DNA from: Chenopodium formosanum
Lineage: Eukaryota > Streptophyta > Magnoliopsida > Caryophyllales > Amaranthaceae
Direction: 5' to 3'
Length of the DNA: 64,000 nucleotides
Assembly (NCBI GenBank): GCA_024500155.1
Contig: CM044874.1
Location: forward strand, 39,192,384 to 39,256,383
The position numbers were made by a program, and so were the translations under genes. Below the pieces are notes generated by a model, which saw only the letters and a list, made by a program, of their open reading frames with translations, made no database searches and was not told the origin of the DNA. How positions within the stretch are numbered: position 1 is the first letter of the stretch; every line of letters starts with the position of its first letter. Below, one piece after another: positions 9,934 through 21,756 of the stretch.

Positions 9934-12535
9934 GTAAGTTTTTTCCTCAAAAATTTAAATTTTAATACAGACTTTTTCCAGAAGTTGAAGCTAATATTCT
10001 TTTATCCAAAGAGGAGATCCCAAAGATATGTTACTATATACTTCGTATGTCCTAGGAAAGAAAGAATTTCCTTCTTCATATATTGCATAAATCCACTTTC
10101 TTTTTTCACAACTTTAATACAAATATAATGAAAATGTCCTATTTCTTTTTTTAACTACTTAATATATATTGTATGTTCAGTCCCCCTTTCGTGTTCTTAT
10201 ATCTTGTACTATAATGAATTTACTTATCCTTTAGTTTTAGTTTGTATGACCAATAAGTACTTGGTTTGGTGTTAAGCTTTTGTATCATAACCTTGAAATT
10301 TAGGGGCACTTAGGGGTGGGGATTCCATTTCTCTTTCCCCCACTTCCAAGAGGCCTTGTCTGCTAAATTGGGCCAGGTTGACCTATGATGGAATCTGGTA
10401 TGGTAGTGCACTTCCTCTTTCCCACAATGTATTTTTTTTTTTTTTTTTTGATGAAAAAAACTTTTTACTCTTCTGATTTCACGCTTGCCAACTCATTACT
10501 TCAAGTGCTTATAATTTTAATTATCAATGTGTAAAAATTATAAAAAAATGATGATATGAATGTGTAAATCGAGCTTAATGTATCAAGATCCCGTATTACT
10601 ACATTTTCCCTTAACTATAAATCTATAAAACTCGCCAAAGTGGAGTATTTGAATAGTGTAGAAGTAAAAGTGTTGTAAGTACCACAACAACAAAGCCTTA
10701 GTCCCAAAATGATTTGGGGTAGTAAAAGTGTTGTAAATAATATATAAAAACACCTAAGGAAGTTTATAAATAGGAAAGGATGTGATAATTAGAAGGAAAA
10801 ATGGGAGGAGATCACTTGACACTTGTCGTTTTTTAGTTGGTCTTTATTTTACAAATTTTTTAAAAAAAAAAACAGCCTCCATGCTTTCCCTTCACTCTCC
10901 TCCCACCGGAGCTTATCTCCCACATGGATCCCCCCATTCTCCATCAGAGCCAACCACCCAACCTCACCAAATTCAACATTATGCATATGTTGATTCCATA
11001 AAACCTGTTAAATCACAAGCCAAGTTCCATTGACATTTTCTCTCTCCTAATTTCTTCAATTTTCTACATTTCAGATTCACCTTCAATTTCATTTTTCTGG
11101 AAAAAAATTTGAATTTTGAGCTTAAATTATTGGATTAATTGAAGTTAGAGCTTAATTAGTTGAATTAATAGAAGTTTGAACTTAAGTGTCAGAGCTGGAA
11201 AATGTTGGCTAGTTCTGACATTGCCGTGTAAACGCTGGTGGTGATGTCAATGTCAGCGATACAAGTTAAAGCTCAAGCCAAGGCTGTTCAGGTCGGGGGA
11301 AGGGGATATTTACGGGTGGGTTTTTCAGGGAGAGGGGGGTATTCCGGGTGGGCTCAAGCAGTCAAGCCACTGCCGTTCGTGGGGGCTGGGTTTGCAAGGG
11401 GTTGTGGGTGGGTTTTGGGGAAAAGAAAGAAGAGATAAGAATGGGGATTGCCGGCGTAGAAGGGGAAAGCATGGGTGGGCGCGAGAAGGTGTACGTTGTC
11501 GTGGTAAGGGTGGTGGTTAGTGTGGTGTGAGGGTTGTGATGTGGTAGGGGCTATGGATGGGGGTGAAAATGGAGGTCTAAGAAAATTCGTTAGAAGAAGT
11601 AAAGAGTTTAGGAAGGAAATTAGAAAGGTTAACCTATTTAACTGGTAACCTGTAAAATAGCCTATTAAAAGAAGATTAATGACCAAAGTGGGTTTGCCTC
11701 GTAATAATCAAAAGGTGGGATTGTTATTGTCAGACCGGGTAAAGGTGAGATTATTTATTTTCATTTTCCCTAATTACAATGGATGTGACGTGTTTTGAAA
11801 ATGCCGAATCTTAATTTTTTTCAGGGGAAACTAAAGGATATCTTGCCTTTTCACTTGTCAATTGTGATTATTTTATTGCAACTAAATCACGTGATTTTGA
11901 TAGATTGGTGATTTCTAATGGAAATTTATTCATTATTTCCTAATTATATTATTGATCCTTATTGTCTTAGGGGTTAGCTTTTCTTTCGCCCGCCTTTTGT
12001 TTTGAAGCCAATTCTTGTAAAATTTGATGATGACTGACATTGCCACCTCCCTGCCAGTTACTCGGCTTTGTTAAAAACATTTTATATTGTTGCCTTGGTC
12101 GCATTATTTAAACTTCAAGTACCGAAAATGCTTTACATTTAACTAACATTTTTTTGTGATTCTTTCTTTGTTTTGCATTTATCATTCAGCCCAAGTCTAA
12201 CCAATAACCTTGTCAGTATTTCCAGGAGCAGTCTCCCAACACTTAGGTTTTCTTAATTATATTCAGTTGGCTTCTAGGTGAAAATTTCCTACTATGCTAA
12301 AGAACTTTTGCAATAGGAGATAGTTTATATCTAGTTTGACGAAGTGATTTATGTACATAGTTTTGGAGCATTGGTGATGATGCAATTAATCACGGAACAC
12401 ATACTATAATTCTCGAGTTTGTATGTGCTTGAGGACTACTTTTTATTTTTTTAAATTTTTTTTTCAGGAAACACTACAGAACAACCTTATATCATTTTTT
12501 CACCATTTTTGTGACTAAAAAAGAAATTACTTTTA
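9934..12535. other. First part of the 8.6-kb intron, no gene
   Basis: No exon is visible. It contains a T tract (about 10434-10450), a short CAACAACAAAGCCTTAGTCCC-like word (about 10686-10706) that also occurs near the 3' ends of dispersed plant retroposons, and a G-rich stretch at 11235-11560 that is open in several frames but has no recognisable protein. Confidence 0.5.
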
Positions 12536-13103
12536 GGTAGTGTTTGGATGCAAGTATTTGATTTCAAATTCAAATTTCAAATCTGGTATTTTAAATACAG
12601 ACATTGAATTCCAAATTCTTTGTTTGGATAAACTTAGAAATTTCAAATTAATCTTTTTGAATTCACTATGTATTTTGAAACCATGATTAAGTCACTTTGT
12701 ATTTTGAGGCCATGGAATTTCAAATTTGCATGCCTCTGTTTTTCTCTCTCTAAAAATTATGCTCTAACTAAGAAATTAAATCAATCATATAAACCAGAAA
12801 TTAAAATAAGAGGGAGTACTTTATTGAAAAGCCTTAGTATTGAAACCCATTTTTAGAAGGTGAAGGCAATAGTGAAGGATTACAGTGTCAAGAAGTTGCA
12901 AGCGGGCGTGTCGGCAGTGGCTACGGTGGTGAAGGCAATAGTGGATATGAAATGACGTGTATTTGTATAATAGAATCAATTTAACTGATATATTCAAAGA
13001 CTAGATTTGGGTGAAATCCAATTGCAAATACTTATAATTCCCAAACAAGCAATTTGAGACAATTCCATCATTTGAAATGAAATGATGGTTTCCAAACAGA
13101 CCA
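12536..13103. mobile_element. PIF/Harbinger-like MITE
   Basis: The left end reads GGTAGTGTTTGGATGCAAG and the right end, on the opposite strand, GGTCTGTTTGGAAACC. TTA lies on both sides (12533-12535 and 13104-13106), the trinucleotide target of PIF/Harbinger elements. It has no transposase, so it would be non-autonomous. The ends match only partly, so the family assignment is tentative. Confidence 0.55.
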
Positions 13104-13789
13104 TTAAGTAATTTGTTTTTGAAAACTTAATTCTCTTCCCCTATTTACGTTTCCTATGCTCTTCGCCCTGTCACTGATTAAACTCAAGTGCCTTTATCCT
13201 CTCCAGTAAGCACCACCTCTTATTCATACCACTAGTCAATATATATCTCCTTCCAAGAACTTGTTTTGTACACCCGGGTATGCTTTCCTCTAGGTGCACC
13301 CAGGGGCATTTTCGTAATTTTCCACTTAGTTTGTCCTGCTGTACTTTCTCCCTCTTTCCTCCTCTTTTACGATTTAATTCATAAATCTCTTCAAATTATA
13401 GAAATTGAAAACAAAAATTGTTCAACAAATTTGTAGAGCATAATTGATGATGAATTTATCAAATACATATAAATCAAAATAATTCCTAAATTTAAAATTA
13501 AATCAAACAAAGATCGTAACGTTGAAGGTCACACCGGAGTTCAGCAACGCGAAGGTGGTGCAACTCCTCAAGCTACTTCCCGACATCATCGCCGGAATTT
13601 TCGCCGGCGACGTTGAAGGTGAAGCAGCGTTTAAAGTCTCAGAAATCCGCTGACAGATAAGAGGAGTGAAGTGAGAGAATGAGTTGCGTTTCTGGAGAAA
13701 GAAAATTTTGTGTTGATTGGAGAGAGCATGCCTTGCTGCTGCTGTCGAAACAGGTTGAAAACAGTAGATTTATTACTTATGAGTAGGGG

Positions 13790-16700
13790 AGTAAAGACAT
13801 GAGAGCCTAGGTGCGAGGCGCAAAGCGGAGGCTCGCGCCTCTTGGATACGAGGCGCACCTTAAGTGCCCAAAACCTTATAATTTACTTCTAGACCAAGAT
13901 ATAAGCCTTAAATAATCAAAATAACATATTATAAATGCATAAATTAACAAAGGAACTACAAGATACCCTTAAAAGGCGCTAATGGCATGAAACTCTCTAA
14001 CTAAAAAGCAAATCACACATTCAACATAAAAGTAAATCAAGTAGAAAGAAAAGCAGACATAGTAGGTCTTCAAGCTTGTTATATGGCATACTAAGACACT
14101 AGTAATCCATCTCCTCATCCGATGAATCATCATACACATCCTCCTCTTCTTGATAAGCCTCATCTCCACTTACATCCTCTTCCATCTCATCATCATAATT
14201 CTCATTATCATCATCATCATCTATCACAATTGTATGACGTGGTTTAGAAGTGGAGCCACTAGCAATTCCTTTTCCTTTATCAACTTTTGATGCTCCTCTA
14301 GTAGCATAGAAAGGTTCATTAGCTCCGGAGGCTTTACTAACTGTACTCCAAGTCAAGTCCTCCCCTTCAAATATAAAATCATTCTCCTCCTCTTCTTCCA
14401 TTCTTCCAAGTAGCCACTCATTGCTTTCATCAATTTCATTTAAGACAATGGGATCAATGGTGTCTTTCCTCTTGTATCGCCGTTGCAATGCTCGATTATA
14501 CTTGACATAAACCATGTCATTTAATCGACTTTGTGCCAATCGATTCCTCTTTTTAGAATGAAGCTGTAAAAATAGAATAATATAAGCTATTTAATGTAAT
14601 AAAATAAAATCATATTACATAAATCAATAAAAGTGAAGGTACAAACCTGTTGAAAAACACCCCAATTTCTTTCACAACCTGTAGCACTACAAGTGAGGCT
14701 AAGAATTTTGATGGCAAACATTTGGAGATTAGGAGTTGTTGCACCATAAGCCGACCACCAATCTGCCGGAGATTTGGTCTTCCTTCCCCTAATTGCCATT
14801 GTACGACCAAAGAGACCGGTAGCATTCTTAAATTCATCCAACTCTGCAAGTTTTTTATCTTGAGTTTCCACAACCGGAACTAGCCTTTCAATACAATCAT
14901 ACAAACCTTTCAAAACTTCCTCACAATTTACATTTACGGAAATGATCATAATGAAGTTCCGGATTTAGATGCCGCATGCAAAGGATGATGAAGTTGACTA
15001 TCCCACCTTTTATCAATGATCTCAAATACCTTAATGTAGTTCTCTTCTCTTAATTCAAAAGTCTTCGCTATAGTCTCTTAAGCTCTATCCATGGCTTCAT
15101 AAATGTATCCCATCGAAGGCTTTTTCTCACCATCAACAAGTCTTATCACCTTAACAAGGGGACTTGTTAGCTTAAGAGCATACACCACATTCTTCCAAAA
15201 GCTTGCTTGCAAAATATAAGTTGCAATTCTCTTTCCTCCTGTTTCCTTCTGCCACTTGGAAGCACTCCATTCTTGAGAGGTTATCATCTTTCTCAAGTTG
15301 CCCTTTTGCTTATGAAATTGAGCTAGTGTAATGAAAGATGTTGCAAACCTAGTAATTGATGGCCTATGTAAATTTCTTTGTTGTGTGAACTTCCTCATCA
15401 AGTTCACCAGAGAGGTATGGTTATAAATATAGCCATTGATGAACATGCACTTCTTTAGTGCATTCAAAACTCTTGGTAGTTTGCCAATGTCTTCTAACAT
15501 CAAATCAATACAATGAGCAGCACAAGGAGTCCAATAAAGATGAGGTCTCTTAGATTCAAGTTTTTTTCCTACAATTCACAAAAAGGAAAAAAAAAGTATT
15601 AAATAAAAACTTACAAAGCAAAATAATTAGTAAAATTTAATTGAACATATCACAAGAGTGACAAGACTATTTACTAATTCATACCGGCTTTGACATAATT
15701 GGATGCATTGTCCGTCACCACTTGAACAACATTTTCCTCTCCAATATCATCCACCATCTTATCTAGAAGTTTATACAATAACTCCGCATCTTTCACAACA
15801 TCCGAAACATCCAATGATCTTATGAACACAGAACCCTTAGGAGAATTGACAAGGAAGTTTATAATATCCTTTTGGACAACCGAATCACGCCATCCATCGG
15901 ATAAAATTGAACAACCTTTACTTGCCCACTCTTTCTTGTTCTTCTCTACTTGCATCTCAACATCTTTCACTTCTTTGTTCAAGATAGGAACTCTAAGCTC
16001 ATACATACTTGGTGGTTTTAATCCGGGACCATATTGACCAATAGCTTCAATCATTGCTCCAAAGCTAGCATAGGTAGCCGCATTGAATGGAATTCCCGTA
16101 TCATAAAACCACTTACCAATTGTCCTACAAGTTTTCTCCCTTAACTCCTTATCACAAGCACCAAAAATTCCTTTCCTTTCCTTCCTAGCTTGCATTACTT
16201 CTTTAGGAGTTGAAGTGATAAACATATCCAAAGGACCTTTGTGCCTAGGCTTCTTAACAACTTTTTCACGTTTTGTGACAACATCTTCCTCTTCTTCATC
16301 AACATCATCCGTTTCAAGTTGGGACATGTTTGGCATCATTTGACTATCCACTTTTGCTTGAGCTTTGTTTATCTAAAAGTCTTAACTTCCTCCCTCACAT
16401 GTTCTGGACATTTAGGACATTTAGTGACATTTCTAAAGTCACCAACTAAGTGTTGTTTTAAACGATGTGCCCTACCACAAAAACTACAAAGCCAATTAAC
16501 TCTATTATTAGGTTCTGGTTTTCCATATTTTCTAGCCGAGTCGGGATCGGATGATCCGGTGGAAGGAAGAGACTCTTCATCCATGCCTATAACAGAAAAC
16601 AGTAACAATTTTCGTCAAAAAAAAAAAAAAAAACAGTAACAAAATATATATATATACAGAGAAAAACAAAAAAAATTGGAACCAAAAAACTAAAATAAAT

Positions 16701-17312
16701 AAACTGGAAAGCCAAAAAAAAAAAAAAAAACAGAATATAAAATCAGAACACAGAAGATAAAAAAACAAATTTTAAAAACACGGTAAAAAGATAAAAAAAA
16801 AAAAAAAAAAAAAGAAAACGAAGAAGGTATACAATTCCTCAAAAAAAAAAAAAGTAGTACAAAAAACGAAAAAAAAAAAAAAAAAAAGCAAGCTAACCTG
16901 GTTTTCGGCGAGATCCACCACAGCTTGGGTCGTTTCCGGCGAGAATCGGCAGGTTTCCGGCGAGAATCAGCAAGTTCCGGCGAGATTTGGCAGGTTTCCG
17001 GCGAGAATTGGTTGAGACCCAACGAGTTTCTGGAAGCTAGGGTTTTAATTTTTAAATAGATATGTTTTCTCTCTCTTCTATTTCTTTAATTAAAGCCTGG
17101 GTTTTTTTTTTTTTAATAAATTGTAGTTGCACGTGTCTTAAACGCGCTTACATCTAAAAGGCGTCGCCTCACAGCGCCTCACACCTCAAGGCAAAAGCGC
17201 TTGAGGCGCGCGCCTCCTTGACTTCACCACGCTTTTACACAGTGAGGCGCTTTGCAGACCGCCTCGCTTCGCCTCGCGCCTCAAGTGTGCCTAGGCGCGC
17301 TTTTTAAAACTA
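13790..17312 (-). mobile_element. hAT DNA transposon, transposase broken
   Basis: The ends are rich in GAGGCGC / GCGCCTC words in opposite orientation (about 13805-13860 and 17160-17300), with TAGTTTTAAAAAGCGCGCC as the right inverted end. A transposase gene on the minus strand fills the middle. An 8-bp target duplication could not be confirmed by eye, and the left end is poorly defined. Confidence 0.75.
14099..16584 (-). pseudogene. hAT transposase (BED finger, DUF659, hAT dimerisation)
   Basis: Encodes the transposase of the hAT element. The order is a BED zinc finger (16584-16370: WLCSFCGRAHRLKQHLVGD, C..C..H..C pattern), the DUF659 catalytic part (16378-15685: ILSDGWRD, VVTDNASNYVKAG), an intron 15569-15684 (donor GTATGA, acceptor GTAG), the insertion/helical part (CAAHCIDLML), and the hAT dimerisation domain (DWWSAYG, TGCERNWGVF). 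A second intron at 14564-14646 and an acidic C-terminal exon end at the stop 14099-14101. Lesions are a frameshift at about 16370-16378, a TAA at 15078-15080, and a frameshift at about 14950-14975. With splicing the protein would be close to 700 residues, near the usual size. Confidence 0.85.
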
Positions 17313-17424
17313 AGAATATTGTTTTGCTCATTTAATAATAAATGAGCAAATTATTTGTTCATTTATTAAATGAGCAAATGAACCCGGGTTGTACGGTACA
17401 CCCGGGTGTATAATAACAAATTCT

Positions 17425-18491
17425 ATCTCCTTCCACATATCACTATGTTCTGATTACACAACAATGCAATAGAAAGGGAAGGGTGAAGATGTTGAGCAGC
17501 AACCAGTTGGGTGTTAAGCTAGTGAACTATGGCAGATCAGGGGCCAGAAACATCAGTGGTTGTTACAGAGCATAAGCTTCCCCTATATACTTTTCCTCTG
17601 CTCCCTCCCCCCCCCCCCCCCCCCCCAAATTCGTCACTGCTCAACCCGAAGTGCCACCAACTGAACAGCCCTCTTAACTACTTTAACTACCATTCCATCT
17701 CCACAGGCCTGCACCACCAGTCGCTGCATCTCTTTCCCCATATGGGCAATATCACAATGTTTCTGATAACACAGATCATTATAAAGGAGGGGTGTCAATT
17801 AGCAACAGCCATTAGGGTTTTCAGTTGGTTAATAGAGTCATGTCTGGGGCAGAAGCTTTTGTGGTTGTCATAGAGTATAAACTGGTGACTGCAGCAAGTC
17901 AGAGGTCATAGGGTTGGTGTTGTGGTAGCTATATGTGGTTGCTGAGATGGGGGTTCAAAGGGAGGATGGGAGGGGGGGCTTTTTAATTTTTTATGCAGTG
18001 GTCCTGACTAATGGTGTGGGAAGGCGCTGGTGGCTGGTCAGATGCTGTCATTTTTTTGAGATTGTACATGGTGGAGGACTGGATGGTATAGAGGAGATAC
18101 CAAGATAAGGGATTTTCATATTATTTTATTTCATATAATATTTCTTTTAGTGAAAATTAAATGTAAGATTATAATATTTGTTATATGTGGATGGTATTGT
18201 AAAATTCGTAAAATGAATCACATGACATTTAATGAAGGGGAAAAAAAGGAAGAAAAAGCACCATGTTTCCTAACATTATGTTTGTGCATTTTTCTTTTAT
18301 AGCATGTGAGATAATCTATCTCTCTGTGGCTGATTCTGAAATTTTCAAAATTGATGTTTATGTTTTTATGTTATGTTCGTTGTTCATTCCCTCATTAGCT
18401 TGGGTAATAAAGCTATCGAGTATGCAAAAACTTAAGCTTAATTGATTGCTTTACTAAATCATGCTGATGTGCTGTTTCAACAATGTTGCAG
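17425..18491. other. End of the 8.6-kb intron with a diverged tandem duplication
   Basis: 17436-17590 and about 17730-17880 are recognisably related in the same order (CATAT..CACTATGTT.CTGAT.ACACA, then AGCAAC, GTTGGT.., GGGGC.AGAA, TTGT.AGAG.ATAA). Between them is an 18-C tract at about 17609-17626. Nothing coding is supported. The splice acceptor is at 18490-18491. Confidence 0.55.
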
Positions 18492-18778
18492 AAAGAACAG
18501 TGGAGAGAAGAGACAAAAAAGATGATTTGCGAGAATCATCTCGAAAACGGCACCGCAGTACGAGTCGTAGTGGGAGCCCACCACTCAGAGGATCGAATAG
18601 AGAGACGGAAGATGCTGACAGGGATTACCGTGCTAAGGACAGATCTAAATCTCAAGATTCAGACAGTGAAAGGGTCAAAAATAGAAAAGACCTTGAGAAG
18701 AGTGGTTATGAGAGGGATGATCATCAGAGAGATAGGGGGCAAGATAGAGACAAAGATAGAAGACGAAGAGTAAAGTAA
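18492..18778 (+). CDS. RRC1: RRC1/SR140-like splicing factor, RS-tail terminal exon
   Basis: Last exon, accepted at CAG (18489-18491). The leftover base from 9933 plus AA gives Lys, then RTVERRDKKDDLRESSRKR. The tail is rich in Arg, Ser, Asp and Lys dipeptides (RHRSTSRSGSPP, later DRGQDRDKDRRRR), an RS/RD domain typical of SR-related splicing factors. It stops with TAA at 18776-18778. Phase agreement across an 8.6-kb intron full of transposons supports the join. Confidence 0.88.
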
Positions 18779-19370
18779 TTGATGAATTTGGCCTTTTCTT
18801 CTGTACTGGCTTGAGTCTTGAAAATGACTCTAACTGAAAGTTTGCGAGTTACAAATGGATGGCTTTGTGCTTGAATGAAAGTATTCATTTAGATGTATAA
18901 AATTTGCAGTTTTTCACCTTTGTTAGATTTGTCTAAAGTTTAGCTGTGTTGAGTAATTGTTTTATATGAAAGAAAAGTCCTCATTCATGTGTTATCGGTG
19001 CTTGGTCAAGTGGCTGTTTTCGGTGCTTGGTCAAGTCCTGCAGCTGCTTCTCACTTAGATAAATAGAAAGGCCATAGAAGAATTATAGTTGTGTCTGGGT
19101 AAGGCAAAAATAAAAGTTCCAAATTGGAGGTTTAACATCAATTTGCCCCTCTTCTGGTCCTCCAAATACTGGGACGGTTAAGCTTGGTTTTTTGCTCAGC
19201 TTTGGGCTATTTGGTTGGCTATCTTTTTCTTCTCCGGATATGATATTTTGGATAGCTGCAGATTTAGTCGCTAGAAATTCACAGGCCTTTTAGTTCAAAC
19301 GCCAAATTTATTTATGCGTACCTATTAATAACTCTTCCTCTCCAGATTCTATTTGTGCGTGCCTATTATC
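18779..19370. other. 3' flank of the RRC1-like gene
   Basis: Probably contains the 3' UTR of the RRC1-like mRNA. A short direct repeat GTGCTTGGTCAAGT occurs twice (about 18999 and 19022). No gene. Confidence 0.5.
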
Positions 19371-19833
19371 TCACATGTCTATTGGAAATATATTCGGATT
19401 CGGTGGATGTGTGTTTAATTTTCGACGGCGCGTGATCGTCATTGGACACTTGTACTGGTATGGGTTGGATTCTTCGGTCGTTTGACTCTTCGCAAGTACT
19501 TGGAGGTGGTGCCAGGGCTTGTCACTCAGCTTTAGATTTGCAGGCAGAATTCCACGCATGTCTGTGGGCACTATAAATGGGTATTCGGAAAGGCTATAGT
19601 TGGATTCTCATGTACACCGATTGTTCTACCTTATTGTCCGTGCTATCTGATTCGGGTTTAGTTCCCATTTCTTCGACGTGGTTATTTCACGAGTCTTTAT
19701 GTATGCAGGCTTACAAAATTTCCTCGTTTTTGGGTTAACTCGGCTCATTGGTTGGCCACAAAACCCCGACGTCAGCTTTTGTATTTTATTTTGACTTGTT
19801 TGTTTATTAGCTCTTCTAAAAAAAAAAAAAAAA
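19371..19833 (+). mobile_element. 3' end of an L1-type LINE (RNase H remnant)
   Basis: With a few stops and a frameshift the + strand reads GMGWILRSF, then SALDLQAEFHACLWAL, ILMYTDCSTLLSVL and NSAHWLATK. These are in the order of the RNase H domain at the C-terminus of plant L1-type LINE polyproteins. It ends at an A tract (19818-19833), the expected LINE tail. The 5' border is not clear and may lie nearer 19100. A target duplication was not found. Confidence 0.62.
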
Positions 19834-20631
19834 CAATCGCAAAGTTGTCTAACTTCTACTTTGACAAGTTTATCCCTAGCAAAGATATGCTTATGTAGTC
19901 ATGTTGGACTTTTCCATGGCAAATCATTCACCTCATAATTTTTCGTTAAAATTTTATTTCTGATAAAATTCTTTAGGGCCTTAAGCTTGCTAATGGCTTT
20001 ATACAATAGAAGTACAGACTTTTCTATCATTGCATATCAATAGAAGAAATTTGTTTATCATTGCATATTATTATGGCGAACCTAATCTTGCTAATGGCTT
20101 TATACAATTAATTTCAAAAGAAGAAATTTGTACAAAAAAAAAAAAGAAATTTGTCTATCATTGCATATTTGTACAAAAGAAGCTTGCTTAGGTTAGGCCA
20201 TATTAATTGCATATTAGGCCATATTAATATGCAATGTTTGGTTAAGCCACGAATGCCTAACCTAAGCTTGCTAATGGCTTTATACAATTAATTTCAAATT
20301 TCTTCGTTTGGTTGAGGAAAAACTTAGTTCAAACTAGTGTACTACTAAATTTTTTAATTAACTTTAAAATATATTGGGAAATTCTTTAATATGACCTTTG
20401 ATTATTTCAAGTTACATTTAGAAAATATTTATTCCGCCCTGTTTTAAAATATGTGGCCCATTGTTTTTGTATAATAGAATAAATTTGTTTTTGTTGGTAT
20501 TTAATAGAGAAAATCAAGTTTATAAGTATAATGTACAAAATGTTGTTAATCAATACGGTTATTTTAGTAAATTAATGAGGAGTAGTTTGATTAACTGGAG
20601 GCTCCTCTTACCTAATATATATCTATCTATA
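19834..20631. repeat. Intergenic repeats, no gene
   Basis: The word GCTTGCTAATGGCTTTATACA or a close variant occurs three times (about 19986, 20090, 20267). An inverted pair AGCTTGCTTAGGTTAGGC (about 20181) / GCCTAACCTAAGCTTGC (about 20252) encloses TA-rich palindromes, so about 90 bp can fold back on itself. The rest, to 20631, is plain AT-rich sequence. Confidence 0.6.
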
Positions 20632-20975
20632 TCTATACTAACTATTTTAAAACACAAACCATCATCCCCCATCAAACCACATGTAAATTTTTATTTTTCA
20701 CCAATGCACATGTCACCTTCATTCATTAATTAATCCCCTTTTTAATATTACAAAAAAATAGCTTTAATTCAATACATGTATGATTGTTATTTCTTATTTC
20801 ATTCATTTTCTCCTAACTTAATATCTTCTACAATTACATTCAATTTTCACCTTTCTTCTCTTTTATAAACTATTTATTTTCCAATTAAAACATATTATAT
20901 ATATACGGAGTATAAAATAATAATTATGCTATACACCTTTAAATATTCCGTGCATTGCACGTGCCAGAAGACTAG
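20632..20975 (+). mobile_element. Non-autonomous Helitron, 344 bp
   Basis: Starts TCTATACTAACTATTTTAAA after an A. It ends with a short GC hairpin (CGTGC-ATT-GCACG, about 20949-20961), then ten bases, then CTAG before a T. This is the 5'-TC...hairpin...CTRR-3' structure of plant Helitrons inserted between A and T. There is no Rep/helicase gene, so it would depend on another element. No inverted repeats or target duplication are expected for this class. Confidence 0.78.
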
Positions 20976-21104
20976 TTTAAATATAAGTTTTAATCTTATA
21001 TCAAAATCACTAATTTACCCCTAGTTAGCACAACATTACTAGTTTAAATATAAGTTTTAATCTTATATCAAAATCACTAATTTACCCCTAGTTAGCACAA
21101 CATT
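20971..21104. repeat. 67-bp tandem duplication across the Helitron 3' end
   Basis: 20971-21037 is repeated exactly at 21038-21104 (each starts ACTAGTTTAAATATAAG). The copied unit includes the last bases of the Helitron terminus, so a second CTAG/T border lies 67 bp downstream, but without the hairpin. Confidence 0.9.
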
Positions 21105-21756
21105 ACTACGTAAATCTACCATTAAATCCACCGGAACCACCCCATCATTAATCTCACCATTGCTTAGCCACCACCACTGCTACAGCTAGAACAATCACCA
21201 CCTAACCTTAGGCCCCAACACCACCCACCCTTAGGCCCCAACAACAATTTTGCCATGAAATAAACTTGGATTATTTTTTATCGACATCAACTAGGATTTT
21301 CTCCTTGTATAAATAAGAGGAATTTCCAAAAAATATATACTGTATATTTTTTCTTTTACTACCTATAAAAAAGCTACTATTACATTTAACCGCCTTAAAC
21401 AAATTTTACTTTGTTTTACTACTTTTAAAAGCAAAAAGTTTTGATTTTGTTACAACTACTCCCTCTGTTTCTCAAAAGTTGACACACTTGAGAAGTATTT
21501 ATCTCAATGTATATTATTGACAACTACACTAACGTGCATTAACGCCTTACAAAACCAGACATGAATAAAAAAAGAGAATTTGACTCCCATAATTTGAACC
21601 CTGAGAATACATTCCAACAATCTGACAGAAGATGTGACGCTGGTTCAATCAACAAGAGATGGAAATAAAATGTAGGCTCAAACCATTAAAAGTTACAAGG
21701 TATTTTAGATGCAGTAATCTTATCTCACTCCTAAGACGGAAGCCACAATTAAAACT
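21105..21756. other. 3' flank of mS33, no gene
   Basis: Between the duplication and the mS33 stop. It holds a short direct repeat of CTTAGGCCCCAACA and, at about 21466, ACTCCCTCTGTTTCTCAAAA, which looks like one end of a Stowaway-type MITE without a matching second end. It probably includes the mS33 3' UTR and polyadenylation region. Confidence 0.45.

Larger units (their letters stand above)
13256..17424. mobile_element. MULE-like element with a hAT nested inside
   Basis: Left end AGAACTTGTTTTGTACACCC and, on the opposite strand, right end AGAATTTGTTATTATACACC, both continuing CGGGT: inverted repeats of about 24 bp with few mismatches. An 11-bp duplication ATCTCCTTCCA flanks it (13245-13255 and 17425-17435). 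Long direct target repeats of 9-11 bp are the mark of Mutator-like elements. It carries no mudrA-type gene of its own. Its interior is mostly the hAT element at about 13790-17312, leaving about 530 bp on the left and 110 bp on the right. Confidence 0.65.

Noticed and set aside
11238..11690. G-rich open frames on both strands in the RRC1 intron
   Set aside because: Composition bias gives open frames in several phases. There is no conserved motif and no splice or start support.
13800..13860. CpG-rich island or promoter
   Set aside because: The GC-rich GAGGCGC words recur inverted at 17160-17300 and are terminal repeats of the hAT element.
21466..21525. Complete Stowaway MITE starting ACTCCCTCTGTTTC
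   Set aside because: One end is recognisable but no matching inverted end or TA duplication was found nearby.
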